From contig NC_091138.1 in assembly GCF_041381155.1 (NCBI RefSeq), positions 31,241,604 to 31,305,603 on the forward strand: DNA of 64,000 nucleotides, written 5' to 3'. Origin of the DNA: Argopecten irradians. Taxonomy: Eukaryota > Mollusca > Bivalvia > Pectinida > Pectinidae. The first letter of the stretch is position 1. Each line of letters starts with the position of its first letter. The notes beneath the pieces are model-generated. The model saw only the letters and a list, made by a program, of their open reading frames with translations, did no database searches and was not told where the DNA came from. Shown here piece after piece: positions 10,701 through 21,870 of the stretch. The translations under genes and the position numbers were made by a program.

Positions 10701-13700
10701 ATCACTACATGTCTTGTCATAGAGTTCTGTATGGACTGAAACCAAATTTGACCACAAACATCCTTGGGTGAAGGGGAACAGAATTGGTATAAATTTTGGC
10801 TCTAATACCCCAGGGGTGGGGCCCAATAGGGAAATTAGAGGTAAGTATTTAAATTTCTTCAGAAAGAAAGCAATGAACCTGTATTCAGAACATTATTTGG
10901 CATTTACAAACCATAGTGTTTCCCACAGCCCTGATTAGCATGGTGCTGCGCCATGTCATTTTTACCTGAAGTCATGGTACGGACACAGCAAGAAATTCAA
11001 ATAGTACACTTCCATCGGTTCATTGAATGAAACAACAACATACCCTTATATTTATTTAATGCAAAAGGTTCCCCTGTTGGTGGCCTCGGCACTTTTTATT
11101 GTTGTAAAGATTTTGATGCCATGCATGATTGATTGTAGCGATATATATAGTCATATATATATATAGAATAAATAAATGTAGTATGTCCTTGTGATGGAAC
11201 AAAATATGGAAAAAACAACTATTAAAACAAATCTGCCTTCCCTAATGCTTCCGCAGCTACCACAGCTCCTCGGGGGATGTTTATTTGTTTCTGAAGAGCA
11301 GCAGTAGCTGCGAAAGCACTAAGGAAGGTAATTTATTGTTTTAATATTTGTTTTTTCATATTTTGTTCCATCACAAGGACATACATGTACTACATTTATT
11401 TATTCTATATATATGGCTGTATATAGCATTTGGTTTAAACTTGCATTTTTTTGGTGTCATATGTATGCAATCAGGAAGTCCAAAGTTTCTGACATAATCT
11501 TTAAATTAACATTCATAAATTTATTTCTTCATTTTTTTCAGGCTACAAAATATCCCCAGGTATATTTTACATTAACAAAATAGAAACTTTTGAAGTTCAT
11601 ACTGTTCAACATTGTCGCATCAAAAAACCAAATTCTTGCTTTCCTTCAATCTAATTATGTTGGTTTGATTAAGTTTTATTATAATTAACAGTATTATTAT
11701 TTATGTCAATTCAATACAATATAGGAGCTATTTATTTGGCCAGTATCCATACATATTTTGAATAATTCCTAAATCTAATTTAGGCTACAAAATGTAGCTA
11801 TATACATTTATATGTAGTGGTGGTGTGGAATTACATCACTCACGTCACCAACACAGTGACACAACATTTAACCGTTCATGAGTGAATTGTGAAAAGGTGT
11901 AAGGATATATTGATTCCTTTTACTTCATATATCAGTTCTTGGTCCCTATAATCAGTGTATATAAGACCCTCAAACGTGGCAAAACTTTTATTTAATATGC
12001 TGTTTCAAGGGCATGCTCAGAAACAACAACTACCAGTTGGTAGATGTAAGAAGACGATGAAGTGTCTCACAAGATGATTTTGTCCTTGTTTTTAAGTTTT
12101 TTCTTTTTGATAATTTTGAGAGTGCTTGTAGAGGGAAGCTGTTTTTGAAATGTTTGACTTTCATGGTTGACATTGTCCTGAACCAGGACTCGGTCAGAAA
12201 TACGTTTGATGTAAGGATTCACAATACTAGTCCAACCAATTGCAAGTGTACTTGTATTTAGCTAGCTTTCATGATTCTGCATCACTATATGTCAAAATTT
12301 CTTAAAGGAAATTCTAGTTTTCGTCTGTCTTAAGTAGTGTTGGACAGATTTTTAATTTGAATTGATAATCAATCGATTGTCAGATCTTACTAAAAACTAT
12401 ATATCAATAATGAAAGCTAGGTAATTATTGGTTATTAAATGGGAGATATGTACAGTATAACCCCTATAACTCGAACCTGGATTCTGGAACCTGGTCCCGA
12501 CCATGTCCTTATTAATATATGTAATAAAACACCGGATAGCTTGCAATTGAACAGCTATTCGTCGAAGACCCCTTATTCCTCGAACAGAAATGTATAACTG
12601 TTTCATCAAATACATAGTATTAAACCACGAACAGGTATTAAGCCCTTGAGAAATTTTTACCTCAGACGTTCATCTTTTTGTAAATCTAATACATATTTTT
12701 TTTCAACTTGATACTACTATCAAAAACCACTTTCATAAAAATTCAAAATGCTCAAAATCACAGTAATCAAAATATCATTGATAAGCATTGTTTGCCATAG
12801 CTTGAGACCAGACATTTTAACTGTTGATGAAGATCTTGACCATCCTCGGATGAGTCAAATACCCTGTATTCCTCGAACTATTGATCTGGTCCCCTGCTGT
12901 TTGAGTTATGGGGGTTTTACTGTAATTGATGATGCTTTTCTTACACTGTTGAAGTGTTCTGAATCTTTAAGATGTAAAATTTATGTCAAAATATCTTGAA
13001 TAATAATACACAATACATTAAATTACATAAAAAACAAACAAAACACCATCTTTACCAGGTATATTCTTAGTTCACCTTCCTAAAATCCTTATGTGAAAAA
13101 AAAGTATATGTAGATAGTAAGCAATTATAAAGTTGATAATTTAGTAGGTTGTCTTCAACGTTACTGAGTATCGATTATGATTTTACAACCAATTCCCAAT
13201 GTACACCCAGTACATTTTAGTAAGTGTATTATTTATTAAATTATATGTAATTATAATATATCAGTATACTGTTAAAAAGTTTTGCGCCCGACTGATTGAG
13301 TGAAACTTTTGAAATTGATTGCCATTTCCTTGCATATTGATTGATTGTTTGATGAGTCAGTTTGATTTATCCATGATTATACTGTTGCAAAATTAAGTCA
13401 TTTGACAATTTTAGTTTGTGTTAATTTACTTGTTCATTTTTTCTATTATATATTTTATTGGACATGGCTTTTTAAAGTACCTTTGAATCACATAAAAATA
13501 GATGTTTTTGCAATATTACAGAGTACCTCTGTCGACACAATGGACACAGAAGGTGTCAATTGTGTCGTCATTATTTTGCGAGCAAAACTTGCATCATTTT
13601 CTCTGAAAAGTATGACATTACGTTTGCAAACATTGATGTCACAATTAATACCTACCCGCGAGGACTGTAATATGCAAATAGGGAATACATCCCCAACAGG

Positions 13701-16700
13701 ATGAAGACAATGAAAACAAAATTTATCTGTATATATTTATATAAATATGTGAGAGGCCGCAGTGGCCGAGGGGTTAAGATGTCTCGGCATATGACCAAAA
13801 GCCCTCCACCTTGGGATTACAAGTTCGAATTCCATGTGGGGCAGTTGCTAGGTACTGACCGCTGGTCTGTGATTTTTCTCCAGGTACACCAGCTTTTCTC
13901 CACGATCAAACCTGGCACGTCCTTAAATTACCCTGGCTGTTAATAGGAGGTTAAACTAATTATATATACATGTAATAACAATTAAATATAAAAAAACCTA
14001 AAGTATATATGTGCTTGGGGATATTTTAGGGGATTATTATTTCTATACCACCACTTAAATTAAGGTCACCTTTTTACGGTCTGAGTTTTCTTGTATAATA
14101 AATAACAAAATCACAGAATTGGAACTTTATCATATAAAGATTTTAAGCTTGAATTGGCACTATATTGATTTGAACATGAAAACACAGCATTGATACCATA
14201 TTCGACCCAATAATCGTCCCCATCACTATATAAAGGTGTCCCTACTCCTTTTTGAGGCTTCCATTGCAAATTACCTCAAATAAAATATTTAGGCGCACTG
14301 TACGCTTATTGGGTCGAATACAGTCTTAGGGTTGGGTAGGGAATTTGAATGTGGGTTTGCAAAGTTCTTTATTGTTTGACTTTGTACATCGTGATTCACT
14401 CTGAACTCCTCGTATGGAACACCTGACCTCAGGTGGACATGTGCTAGCTATACATATAGACAATTCATCTAGCTGAATTGTCTATATATATAACTAGCAC
14501 ATGTCCACCTGAGGTGTTCCAAAAGTTATTTATACACGTGGATTTAGTTGTTTCAAATACTAAAAGCTGATATTATTATTGTACATATATATATTAACAT
14601 TTGTTTTAAAGGCGTTCCAAGAACTCCAAACGAAAATGATCAACACAACACAACAGATTAAACTGTCTAATGCACAAATAGACACCTTGAAAAGGACTGT
14701 GCAACATTCAAAGCTGGTGGACCAGGAAATCACGTCTCTCCCGCCAAGTACACGTACATACGAGGGTGTCGGCAGAATGTAAGTTCATTAATACTTATAA
14801 ATATTGTCAGATAATAAAACTTGTAGCATTTCTGTCCTTATGTTTCTTTTCATAGGAATTATCACAAACATAGTTTACATGTGACCCATGTGTTTTCTGT
14901 TATTATTTGAAAAAGTATTACTGTATTCGACTCAATAATTGCTTATGTCCCTATAAACACCCCTCCCCTTTTTTGAGGCCTCGATTTCAATTGCCCAGGC
15001 ATAAATAAAGACCAAAACTACACAAAACTTTATAGAATTGCAATAATTTCATTTTGTTAGCACCTTTTCATTTTTAGTGCAAATGTACTCATACTATTGT
15101 TTTCCTTGTCGGGTGTAGAGTCTGTGTACAACCGCTATGTGCAGATTCCAACTGCGCACGCGATACCGGAAGTCAGTGTCTTATAGTGTTTAATAGATTT
15201 CGCCATGGTAATTTAGTGACACCAAACTTTCAAAAACATATATTAAGATATACTTGTCAGCGATAATCTACTATACATTAACAACAGTGACATTTCACAG
15301 TGCTATATGCATTTGTTTTGTGTAAATTTCAAGCGGCATATCATACAAACTCTTGCATCGGTCACGATATTCTAAACATCTGATCGACTTTGGAAACTTC
15401 CGGATCAATACAATGCAATTCAGGTTTATATAGTCAATAAAAGAAAGTGACGAAACGGATAACTTTTAGTACTGGCCACATATTTTATTTATTTCACATC
15501 ATCCAAGATCCTAGGTGTACATTGCACTATCGCTTACTAAACCCTGTGACCATAGACCGCATTTGCTGCAGTTCTAATTAATACTTATAAAATAACACAG
15601 CTTTGCGTGAGAGAAACAGAATAAAAAAGAAACACATTATAAAATATCAGTCTGAGGTCTAGATCTTATGTACCCCAGAAAGGCATTCAAGCATGACACA
15701 AGTAAGTCACCACGTGCACAGAGACTGGACGGTGTTCTAGCGGACGACTATTTTGAACAACGAAACAATTTTATCGTATCAATATGATAATAAACACACT
15801 TTTATGTAACAAAGAACTTCAAAGTAATTTCACATTTTAAGTTCTGATGAAGTAAAGGAAAGTATGTATTGCAATGCACCAAGGGCGTAAACCATCTCCG
15901 TGCAATAGTCCCAAGGATAATGAGTGAAAGTGCTACGTAAGCCAGTTGTAGAGGATGATTTCATAGCCTAAATTAAGGTTAGGAAGTATTTAGCGAGCAT
16001 TTAATGTCTAACAGACTAGTTTCAAATGCCCTGGGCACTTATTGGGTCAAACACGGTACTTTATACATACATCCACATACCTTACATACATCAGTATTAT
16101 TATATAAATACTACCTGCATTAGAGGGTGACAGCGCCCAGTGTCGCCGTGAGGATATCACTGTCACCCGAGGCGAAGTCTAGGGTGACAGTGATATTCCG
16201 AGGGGTGACACTGGGTACTGTCACCCTCTAATGTAGGTAATATTTATTTTAATATAACAAAAGTCTTGACACAAAATAGTTATCTATTCTTGAAACATTT
16301 TACTTGTTTTAGCACAAGTCGAAAACTCCCCGTTGGTAGTAAAATAACACATATTAGCTTATACTCAGAAGCGCTTATTACCATTGTATTGTAAAATGAA
16401 TAATCACAATAAACATTCTGTGAAATATCCTTGTCATCATGTCTCCTGCGTTTGTTAGAATTTAACCGTTTTTGTAAATCTCAATGAATTTTGGTTTCGT
16501 CCCGTTGTCTGTTTACATTAGCAACGTCACGAAGACACTTGTAATGGCATGTTTTCCGTTCACCTAATCACCGACGGCATTAATAAAAACCAACATATAT
16601 ATAGTGCTTGGATGGTAAGCGAAAAGATGTAAACGGAAAGCTCCGCACTTAATTTGAAAAAAAATTAATTAATAAACAGACTAATTTGGCAAAACGATTA

Positions 16701-19700
16701 CGCTATAGCTCCGGATACGTTTTGAAGCGTTGCTTCAAAAAACAAAGATGGCGTCGTGAAAAGAAACGAGTGCGCATCTTTTTCTGGCGGTTAATATTTT
16801 GCACTGTCAAAAATACACATCACCCTTTGCTAGGGGATTGCTATGAACGTGTCTATTGTCTCCTATTGTTATAATGCTAACTGCCGTGTGATAGTGTAAA
16901 ATACCAAATATCTCTCGACCAATCAGAATGCAGGATTCTCACTTGAGGTCTTATAATAATCAGTATTACCAATCTGTTCAGGACAATATATTTTAGTCCA
17001 CAAACTTTCATGTACATTTTTAGTGTTCAACCAATATCAAAAGTGCAAACTATATACTGATGATTTTTTTTTTTAACTCATAAGATGTCAAACCATTTAC
17101 ATGTACTAAACCCATTATGTGTAAGGTATCATGAGAAAATGAGGTACTGTAAACCAATATTCTTTTGTGTGCAATTTATTTTCACAAATTTTGTGATTGA
17201 AGTAAATTCCAAAATTCCCAGTTTATCTCTACATATTGATATTTACCTAATTGATTCTGATAGTAATTTTCGAACAATTTTTAAATCCGCAAATATTAAT
17301 CTTCACAAACTTGTTTTGAAATGAAATTCGCAAAATTTAGTAGCCACGAAAGAACATTGGTTTAAAGTATATGAAAGGAAATCGCATGTAAATTATCTCC
17401 AAACTTATATCAAGGACGTATATGAGAAGGATAAGTCACACTGGGCTTTTTTTTTTTTTTTTTTTTCCAAACAATGTTTTAACAAAGACTACATTTGCCA
17501 CATATACATGCACATTACTTCCATTTCCTTCCATTCTGGCATTTTCCTCTCATACACTAGAAATTACATTGTTATTTATTATTATTTATGAAAAGGGGGC
17601 AGGGGGTAAGAGAAAAAAAAACAGATGGGGAGGGGGGAAGGAGGTAAAGGGGGATAAAGGTATGAAGAGGGATGGTATATAAACTAGTAAATAAACAATT
17701 AACGTAAGAGATAGAAAAGGGGGAAATAAAGGACAGAGATGGATATCACTTCACAGATCTATACAAATGTATACATAGTGCAAGCATGACACATGGAAAA
17801 AAACATGTATAAATAACTATTTTATTTCAATTTAAAATATGGACAAACTGTCAGGGGTTTGCAAGTTCCACTAGTTTTAACCATTTTTGCCAATCTTTAT
17901 TGAATCTATTAATTTCTTTTTCTCCTTTACCAAAAGCTATATACTTTTGAACATAGTAATACTCTTTAATAGAGTTTAAAAAAGCTGTCACATTTAATGA
18001 ACCATGTAAGCATCTAGTTTTGTAAATATAATGTTTAATATAAAGAACAATTTCATTATCAATCCTATGATATATACAATTTTGATCTAGTTTCCCAAAA
18101 AGCATAGTTTCTTTATTAATAGCAAAAGGAATAAAAAGAATATCCAAAAAATTTTCAAAATTGACTAAAAAGTTCTGAACTTCAGAGCATTCCCAAAAAA
18201 GATGTGTGATTGTCTCCCTTTCTAATGCACATAACATACAGTGAGGATTATTTGAAAGACCAATTTTACAAAGATATGTATTAGTTGTTAGAATATGATG
18301 GGAAATTCTGAACTGAAGCCATTGAAGTGTAGTATTATTAGTAGTCATGAAGGGTTTTGGGGACGTACAACCTAGGAGCTTTTGTGTTTGTGCACTGACC
18401 ATGACGTTGGGCAACGACTGATTTTCCTTTGATATTCCCTGGTGCAGCCTTTGATGTAGCTTGCGGATGCGAGGGTTACCGTCTTACATTCTGAAGCGGA
18501 ACATCATTTTATGAGCTGTCATATTTTTGAACGAAAATTTAAGACATGTCTTCTTAATCTTCCTTCCTTAAAGCAAGTAATAAACATTGTGAAATTTAAT
18601 AAACTTTACATTTGACAAGATAATACAAGTATTTGTTGAGAAAAATGGTTTTTATTCCCGGTTCATAGGCGTCTCTCATGGTGTTTAGTAGTGTAAAGAG
18701 ACTGACGAATCCATTAAATAACAGCATGATATTGAGGAAAGATGGAAGTAAAACCTACACATTTCTTTTTGTTTACAGGTTCATTTTGCAGTCAATTCCA
18801 GATATTCAAAAGAATTTACAGCTTAAAGTGAAGGCTTCAGAGGACAAGATGAAATCTCTAGAGGTATAATATTAAGATTTTATACAGTAAGATGAAATCT
18901 CTGGAGGTATATAGTATTTATAGTGTTTTATACAGTGAAATGAAATCTCTAAATGTATCTAATATTTAGTGTTTTATACAGTAAGATGAAATCTCTAAAG
19001 GTATATGATATTTAGTGTTTTATACAGTGAGATGAAATCTCTAAAGGTATAAGATATTTAGTGTTTTATACAGTAAGATGAAATATCATGAGGTATAATA
19101 TTTAGTGTTTTATACAGTAAGATGAAATCTCTAAAGGTATAAGATATTTAGTGTTTTATACTGTAAGATGAAATCTCAAAATGTATATAATATTTAGTGT
19201 TTTATACAGTAAGATGAAATCTCCTGAGGTATAATATTTAGTGTTTTGTAAAGTAAAACAAGGTCATAATGAAACCCTGGGGACCAATGAAATTACTTCA
19301 ATATCATCTTAGTTTGTTATAACTAGAAATAACTGTATAGAAATCTTGATGGGGTTGAGAAGTACAAAAAAAGTACTTTAAGCATGACTTTGTTGTAAAT
19401 GTGTCTGTTATAAATATGTTATACTGTATCTGGTTATTTAGGTGAAATGTTTTAGAAGTAAATAATTTTACCAGACGTTTTGAAAGGGTCCTTCACTTTC
19501 GAGATACCAAAATGACATGAAAAGTACAATTTACTGTTGATTTGTTTCACCTTTCGCTGATTCAAAAATCACTTCAAACTATAATTTCACAATTACTAGG
19601 AGATGGGACTATATATCTAGCTAATCTACAGTAAATTCATCCTCGATACTCCAGTTGTTATATGCACCCCTAGACTATCTCATCGTAAAACTGGCGGCAG

Positions 19701-20600
19701 TTCAGGAGAAACAATCTGAACCAATCACAGGCCTGCAAAGATTTCCTTACTAGACTACAGAAAGAGTGTCGCCAAACTTCAAATCCACACAGTCAACCAT
19801 AGTGTACCGTTATACGGCTCTTTTGATGTACATCAAAGGGCTAAATTACCTGTTTTGTCTCCAGTTTTGCTATGAGATAGTCCAGGGGTGGATATAACGT
19901 CAGCGGTAGTAATCCCTGGAGTATCGAGGATGCAGTAAATAATATTTCACCCATGTTGTTTTGGTATTTCAATATTGATGCATTTTAATTTTAATTTTGA
20001 ACTGAACATGCTTCTTATCTAAATGATTAAATTTATTTCTTGTCCAAACTATTTTCTTATAATTTTTTATTTTTTGTCAAACAATATATCAATTTTACAA
20101 TAATCACATAATCGTGAAATATGAATATAGTTATCTTCCATGCACATCTTTCACTTTGCTATTCTTTCATTCATCAGTATAATTACATTGTTTGGGTTTT
20201 TTGAAAGAAAGGGAGGAGGGAAAGAAAAAATAAAATAAAGAACAAAGACATTTTTTTTGTCCAAACTTATGTTACAAGTAAAACGGACATCAGTAGGCAT
20301 AGGCATACCTTGTTAAAGTTTCTATTGAACTTAATCAACCTGGCCATGGAAACTCTTCAAATTATTCAAGTATGTATTCAGTAATGTAATGTACCTGAGA
20401 CATTATGGTCATGATCAGGACCAGCAAAATATTGAGATTGAGATCTTATGAAATTGTGAATGATGTATTTGATGCGGGTATTTATGAACACGAATCTGCT
20501 TGATCTGTTTCAGACAAACAAATCTTACTTAGAGAGGAATTTAAAGGAAAGCCAGGACAACTTGAGAGAATTAATTGTATCAAAACAACAATCAAGATGA
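7678..20600 (+). CDS. PFDN1: Prefoldin subunit 1 (four exons)
   Basis: Spliced CDS 7678-7719, 14612-14778, 18779-18863 and 20514-20600 gives 381 nt, a 126 aa protein plus stop. Phases (0, 2, 0) join cleanly. The product is a beta-type subunit of the hexameric prefoldin co-chaperone, which passes unfolded actin and tubulin to the CCT chaperonin in the cytosol. The sequence shows an N-terminal coiled-coil helix ([19 protein letters not shown]), the family motif [13 protein letters not shown] at the hairpin, and a C-terminal helix ([18 protein letters not shown]). Length is close to the usual ~122 residues. Introns of 6.9, 4.0 and 1.65 kb hold many transposons, but all splice sites are canonical. 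Probable polyadenylation signal ATTAAA at 20712. Identification is from remembered family sequence; it is very likely right. Confidence 0.93.
8554..10071. mobile_element. hAT-like DNA transposon, non-autonomous
   Basis: The termini TAGGGCTGAAACGATTC and ATCGTTGCAGCCCTA are inverted repeats. Candidate 8-bp flanks ACACACAG and ACAAAAAG differ at two positions, consistent with an old hAT-type duplication. Both subtermini contain further CGATAC-type repeats. No transposase motif was found; the short open frames inside look random. It hosts a nested MITE at 9352-9688. It lies in PFDN1 intron 1. Confidence 0.7.
9352..9688 (+). mobile_element. TTAA-type MITE (AGTGAATAG family), copy 1
   Basis: The ends AGTGAATAGTCGGGCAA and CCCGACTGTTCACT are inverted. 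TTAA flanks both sides (9348-9351, 9689-9692). A second full-length copy at 20778-21115 aligns along its whole length. The short open frame at 9478-9696 is not conserved between copies. Confidence 0.85.
10487..10852 (+). mobile_element. Helitron-like element fragment with two internal tandem units
   Basis: It starts like the 21.87-kb family (AGCTGATCACCTGGCCCGAA). It then has two roughly 153-bp units, each with a GGGGAACAGAATT-GGTATAAATTTTGGCTC-type core and a G-rich CCCCAGGGG segment. The 3' hairpin end is absent. Confidence 0.55.
11155..11431. mobile_element. Foldback MITE, nearly whole-length hairpin
   Basis: GTAGTATGTCCTTGTGATGG at about 11179 reappears inverted at about 11370-11395, and the arms extend through AAGGAAGG/CCTTCC towards the centre. 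It could form a hairpin about 275 bases long with roughly 120-base arms. A fragment of the same family lies near 47635-47720. Confidence 0.75.
12453..12922. mobile_element. pogo/Tigger-like non-autonomous element
   Basis: The termini CAGTATAACCCCTATAACTC and, inverted, CAGTAAAACCCCCATAACTC match at most positions. TA flanks each end, the Tc1/mariner-pogo target duplication. CCTCGAAC-type subterminal repeats recur inside. No transposase. Confidence 0.75.
12923..13745. other. PFDN1 intron 1, no recognised feature
   Basis: AT-rich intronic sequence. The 100-residue open frame at 13402-13704 has no recognisable domain, crosses no plausible splice sites and is treated as chance. Confidence 0.5.
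13750..13960 (+). repeat. tRNA-derived SINE, near full length
   Basis: The best-preserved SINE here. Box A is GTGGCCGAGGGGTTAAG and box B is AGTTCGAATTCC, like a tRNA-Ser/Leu head. The body starts GGGGCAGTTGCTAGGTACTG. The tail GGCTGTTAATAGGAGGTTAA is the reverse of the TTAACGTCCTATTAACAGC motif seen at antisense copies. Confidence 0.85.
14195..14324. mobile_element. Short MITE with CGACCCAATAA termini
   Basis: Inverted ends ATATTCGACCCAATAAT and ATTGGGTCGAATACAGT. It shares termini with the larger element at 14930-16057, so it is probably an internally deleted relative. Confidence 0.7.
14416..14520. repeat. 105-bp foldback next to PFDN1 exon 2
   Basis: GGAACACCTG at the left and CAGGTGTTCC-type sequence at the right pair, with GGACATGTGCTAG and ATAGACAATTC arms continuing inwards to TCTAGCTGA. 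It ends about 90 bases before the exon 2 acceptor. Confidence 0.8.
14612..14778 (+). CDS. PFDN1: PFDN1 exon 2
   Basis: The acceptor is TTTTAAAG and the donor GAAT|GTAAGT, phase 2. It encodes the first coiled-coil helix, [15 protein letters not shown] onward, and the motif TYEGVGR, so it carries the most diagnostic part of the subunit. Confidence 0.95.
14930..16057. mobile_element. 1.13-kb DNA transposon with CGACCCAATAA termini
   Basis: The left end ACTGTATTCGACTCAATAAT and the right end CTTATTGGGTCAAACACGGT are inverted repeats, same family as 14195-14324. The interior has no long frame, so it is non-autonomous. The superfamily is not decided. Confidence 0.65.
16107..16247. repeat. Palindromic hairpin element (GGGTGACAG arms)
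   Basis: TTAGAGGGTGACAG on the left pairs with CTGTCACCCTCTAA on the right. Further pairing of CCCAGTGTC/GACACTGGG and GATATCACTGTCACCC/GGGTGACAGTGATATT leaves a loop of about 13 bases. It is the most GC-rich hairpin in the window and may be one end of a larger element. Confidence 0.75.
16248..17441. other. PFDN1 intron 2, mostly unrecognised
   Basis: Contains a CCAATCAGAATGCAGGATTC-like stretch near 16920 of possible repeat origin and otherwise AT-rich sequence. No coding exon seen on either strand. Confidence 0.4.
17443..18416 (-). mobile_element. 5'-truncated L1/Tx1-like LINE with A-tail
   Basis: The minus-strand frame 18414-17851 encodes the end of a LINE ORF2: [19 protein letters not shown], then a zinc-ribbon-like [18 protein letters not shown] (zf-RVT type), and ends [21 protein letters not shown]. 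A G-poor 3' UTR (minus sense) follows. The plus-strand T run at 17443-17467 is the A-tail. The RT domain is absent, so it is strongly 5' truncated. Inserted antisense in PFDN1 intron 2. Confidence 0.85.
18779..18863 (+). CDS. PFDN1: PFDN1 exon 3
   Basis: The acceptor is TTGTTTACAG and the donor GAG|GTATAA, a weak donor. It joins exon 2 to give [13 protein letters not shown] and ends KMKSLE, the start of the second helix. Its last 18 bases and the donor are the founder of the tandem repeat that follows. Confidence 0.93.
18845..19254 (+). repeat. Minisatellite derived from the PFDN1 exon 3/intron 3 junction
   Basis: About nine units of 44-48 bp. Each contains a copy of AGATGAAATCTCT (end of exon 3), a GGTATA-like donor and TATTTAGTGTTTTATACAGT. 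The first unit is the genuine exon end; the rest lie in the intron and several retain a GT dinucleotide at the donor position (for example CTCTAAAG|GTATAA). Confidence 0.9.
19638..19932 (+). mobile_element. Long-TIR MITE, 9-bp target duplication (copy 1)
   Basis: The ends CATCCTCGATACTCCAG and CTGGAGTATCGAGGATG are inverted. Flanks CAGTAAATT and CAGTAAATA are a 9-bp duplication with one change. TIRs of about 60-70 bases include GACTATCTCAT. 9-bp duplication with long TIRs suggests a Mutator-like origin. In PFDN1 intron 3. Confidence 0.85.
20514..20600 (+). CDS. PFDN1: PFDN1 exon 4 (C-terminus)
   Basis: The acceptor is CTGTTTCAG. It encodes [20 protein letters not shown] and ends VSKQQSR-stop. 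KSYLER followed by a charged coiled coil matches the conserved end of the family. Confidence 0.93.
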   Translation, partial: TNKSYLERNLKESQDNLRELIVSKQQSR

Positions 20601-20777
20601 GCTATATAAGTGTATATTATAGTACACAGACTTTTTCATACTCTTACCCTTTTGGGAAACATTTCTTAAATTATATTGTAAGTACTTGTAAAATGTTGCA
20701 TTTAAGAAGCAATTAAAATGTGACTTAAATTGATTGTTTCTTGTGATTATGTTTCTTTTATCCTGGGAAATTGTTAA

Positions 20778-21115
20778 AGTGAATAGCCGGGGAAAGAAAA
20801 CCAGTCTAAATGCGTTCATTGGCCTTCCAAATGTTCTTGCATATCAAAACGACTGTCCGGTTTTGACCAAAAAAAGTTCCATGTAAATTTCGAACATTTC
20901 AAAAATAATTCTTTGGAAGCGAGACTGTGTGGAAATGCCAACACGGACATAGCCAGCAGGGAGGACATTTTAAGATTCCTTTAATATAAATTAATTTCTT
21001 CACATGCAGAGTGATTTTGACAAGAAATTGTATTTTTCTATATCATCAGAAATTATACTGGGTATATTACCACCATTTTTACCGACTTCAGCCTTCCTTT
21101 GCCCCATTATTCACT
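20778..21115 (+). mobile_element. TTAA-type MITE (AGTGAATAG family), copy 2
   Basis: Aligns end to end with 9352-9688. The flanks are TTAA on the left and TTCA on the right. It lies less than 200 bases past the PFDN1 stop, just beyond the likely polyadenylation signal. Confidence 0.85.
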
Positions 21116-21265
21116 TTCATGGGAGTTTAATTTCCATGGCATATCTTTTTTAGACAGAAATCAACAAATTTACAACCTACAAAAATTTTTATTATTTGGT
21201 CCTTTTAAAGAATACTGCGATGTCTCACCGTAAACAATCAACTTATTCATAACCGCTGGTTGGAA

Positions 21266-21870
21266 TTTAACAAAAGTTTCCCGATAGCATCCTTTTGGGA
21301 TGGCCACTCAAACTCAAATGGTGGAGCTGACCCTCTACGTTCCGCTTCAGGGGCCTAGGAGGTGGGCCAAAAATGTCAATTTGCCTATATTTCAATATAA
21401 AACACTTCTCTGAAACCAAGCATTGGATAAAACTCATTGCATTGGTAGCATCCTTATGGGGAGGGAATTTCAAAATTGTACAAATGGTGAGGCCAACCTT
21501 TGGGGGCCTGAAAAGCAAGGCCAATTGAAATCAATTTGAATTTTTCCATGTAAATGACTTTTCTGAAAGTAAGCACTGAATAACACTCATATTGCATCGG
21601 TATACGTAGCATACTTATTGGGTGGGGGTTCAAAATTGTACAAATGGTTGGGCTGACTACCCGGGGGCCTGAGGAATTTAATTTGACTATATTCATATAC
21701 AATATTGTAGATGACTTCTTGTGTGATATTCTTATTCATATATTGTTCAGATGCCTAGTTCAATCAGCTGAAGGTTGGGCCAGATGTACTTGTGATAAGT
21801 TTGGTTGAAATTAACCTGTATTTATGACATTAAACAAGGTGAGCAATTCAGGCCCTCTGAGTTTCTTGTT
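21266..21870 (+). mobile_element. Helentron-like element, 5'-truncated, tandem copy 1
   Basis: Three units with GCATCCTTATGGG, AAAATTGTACAAATGGT and GGGGCCTGA-like segments. It ends AGGTGAGCAATTCAGGCCCT and CTTGTT, directly abutting the AGCTCACC start of the next copy. Minus-strand frames here are shadows of the repeat. Confidence 0.7.

Noticed and set aside
13402..13704. 100-residue frame in PFDN1 intron 1
   Set aside because: No recognisable motif and low-complexity hydrophobic start; treated as chance.
13750..13835. tRNA-Ser/Leu gene
   Set aside because: Good internal promoter boxes but followed directly by SINE body and tail; stems are imperfect.
17851..18414. Host gene of 187 residues on the minus strand
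   Set aside because: The sequence is the C-terminal zinc-ribbon end of an L1/Tx1-like LINE followed by an A-tail.
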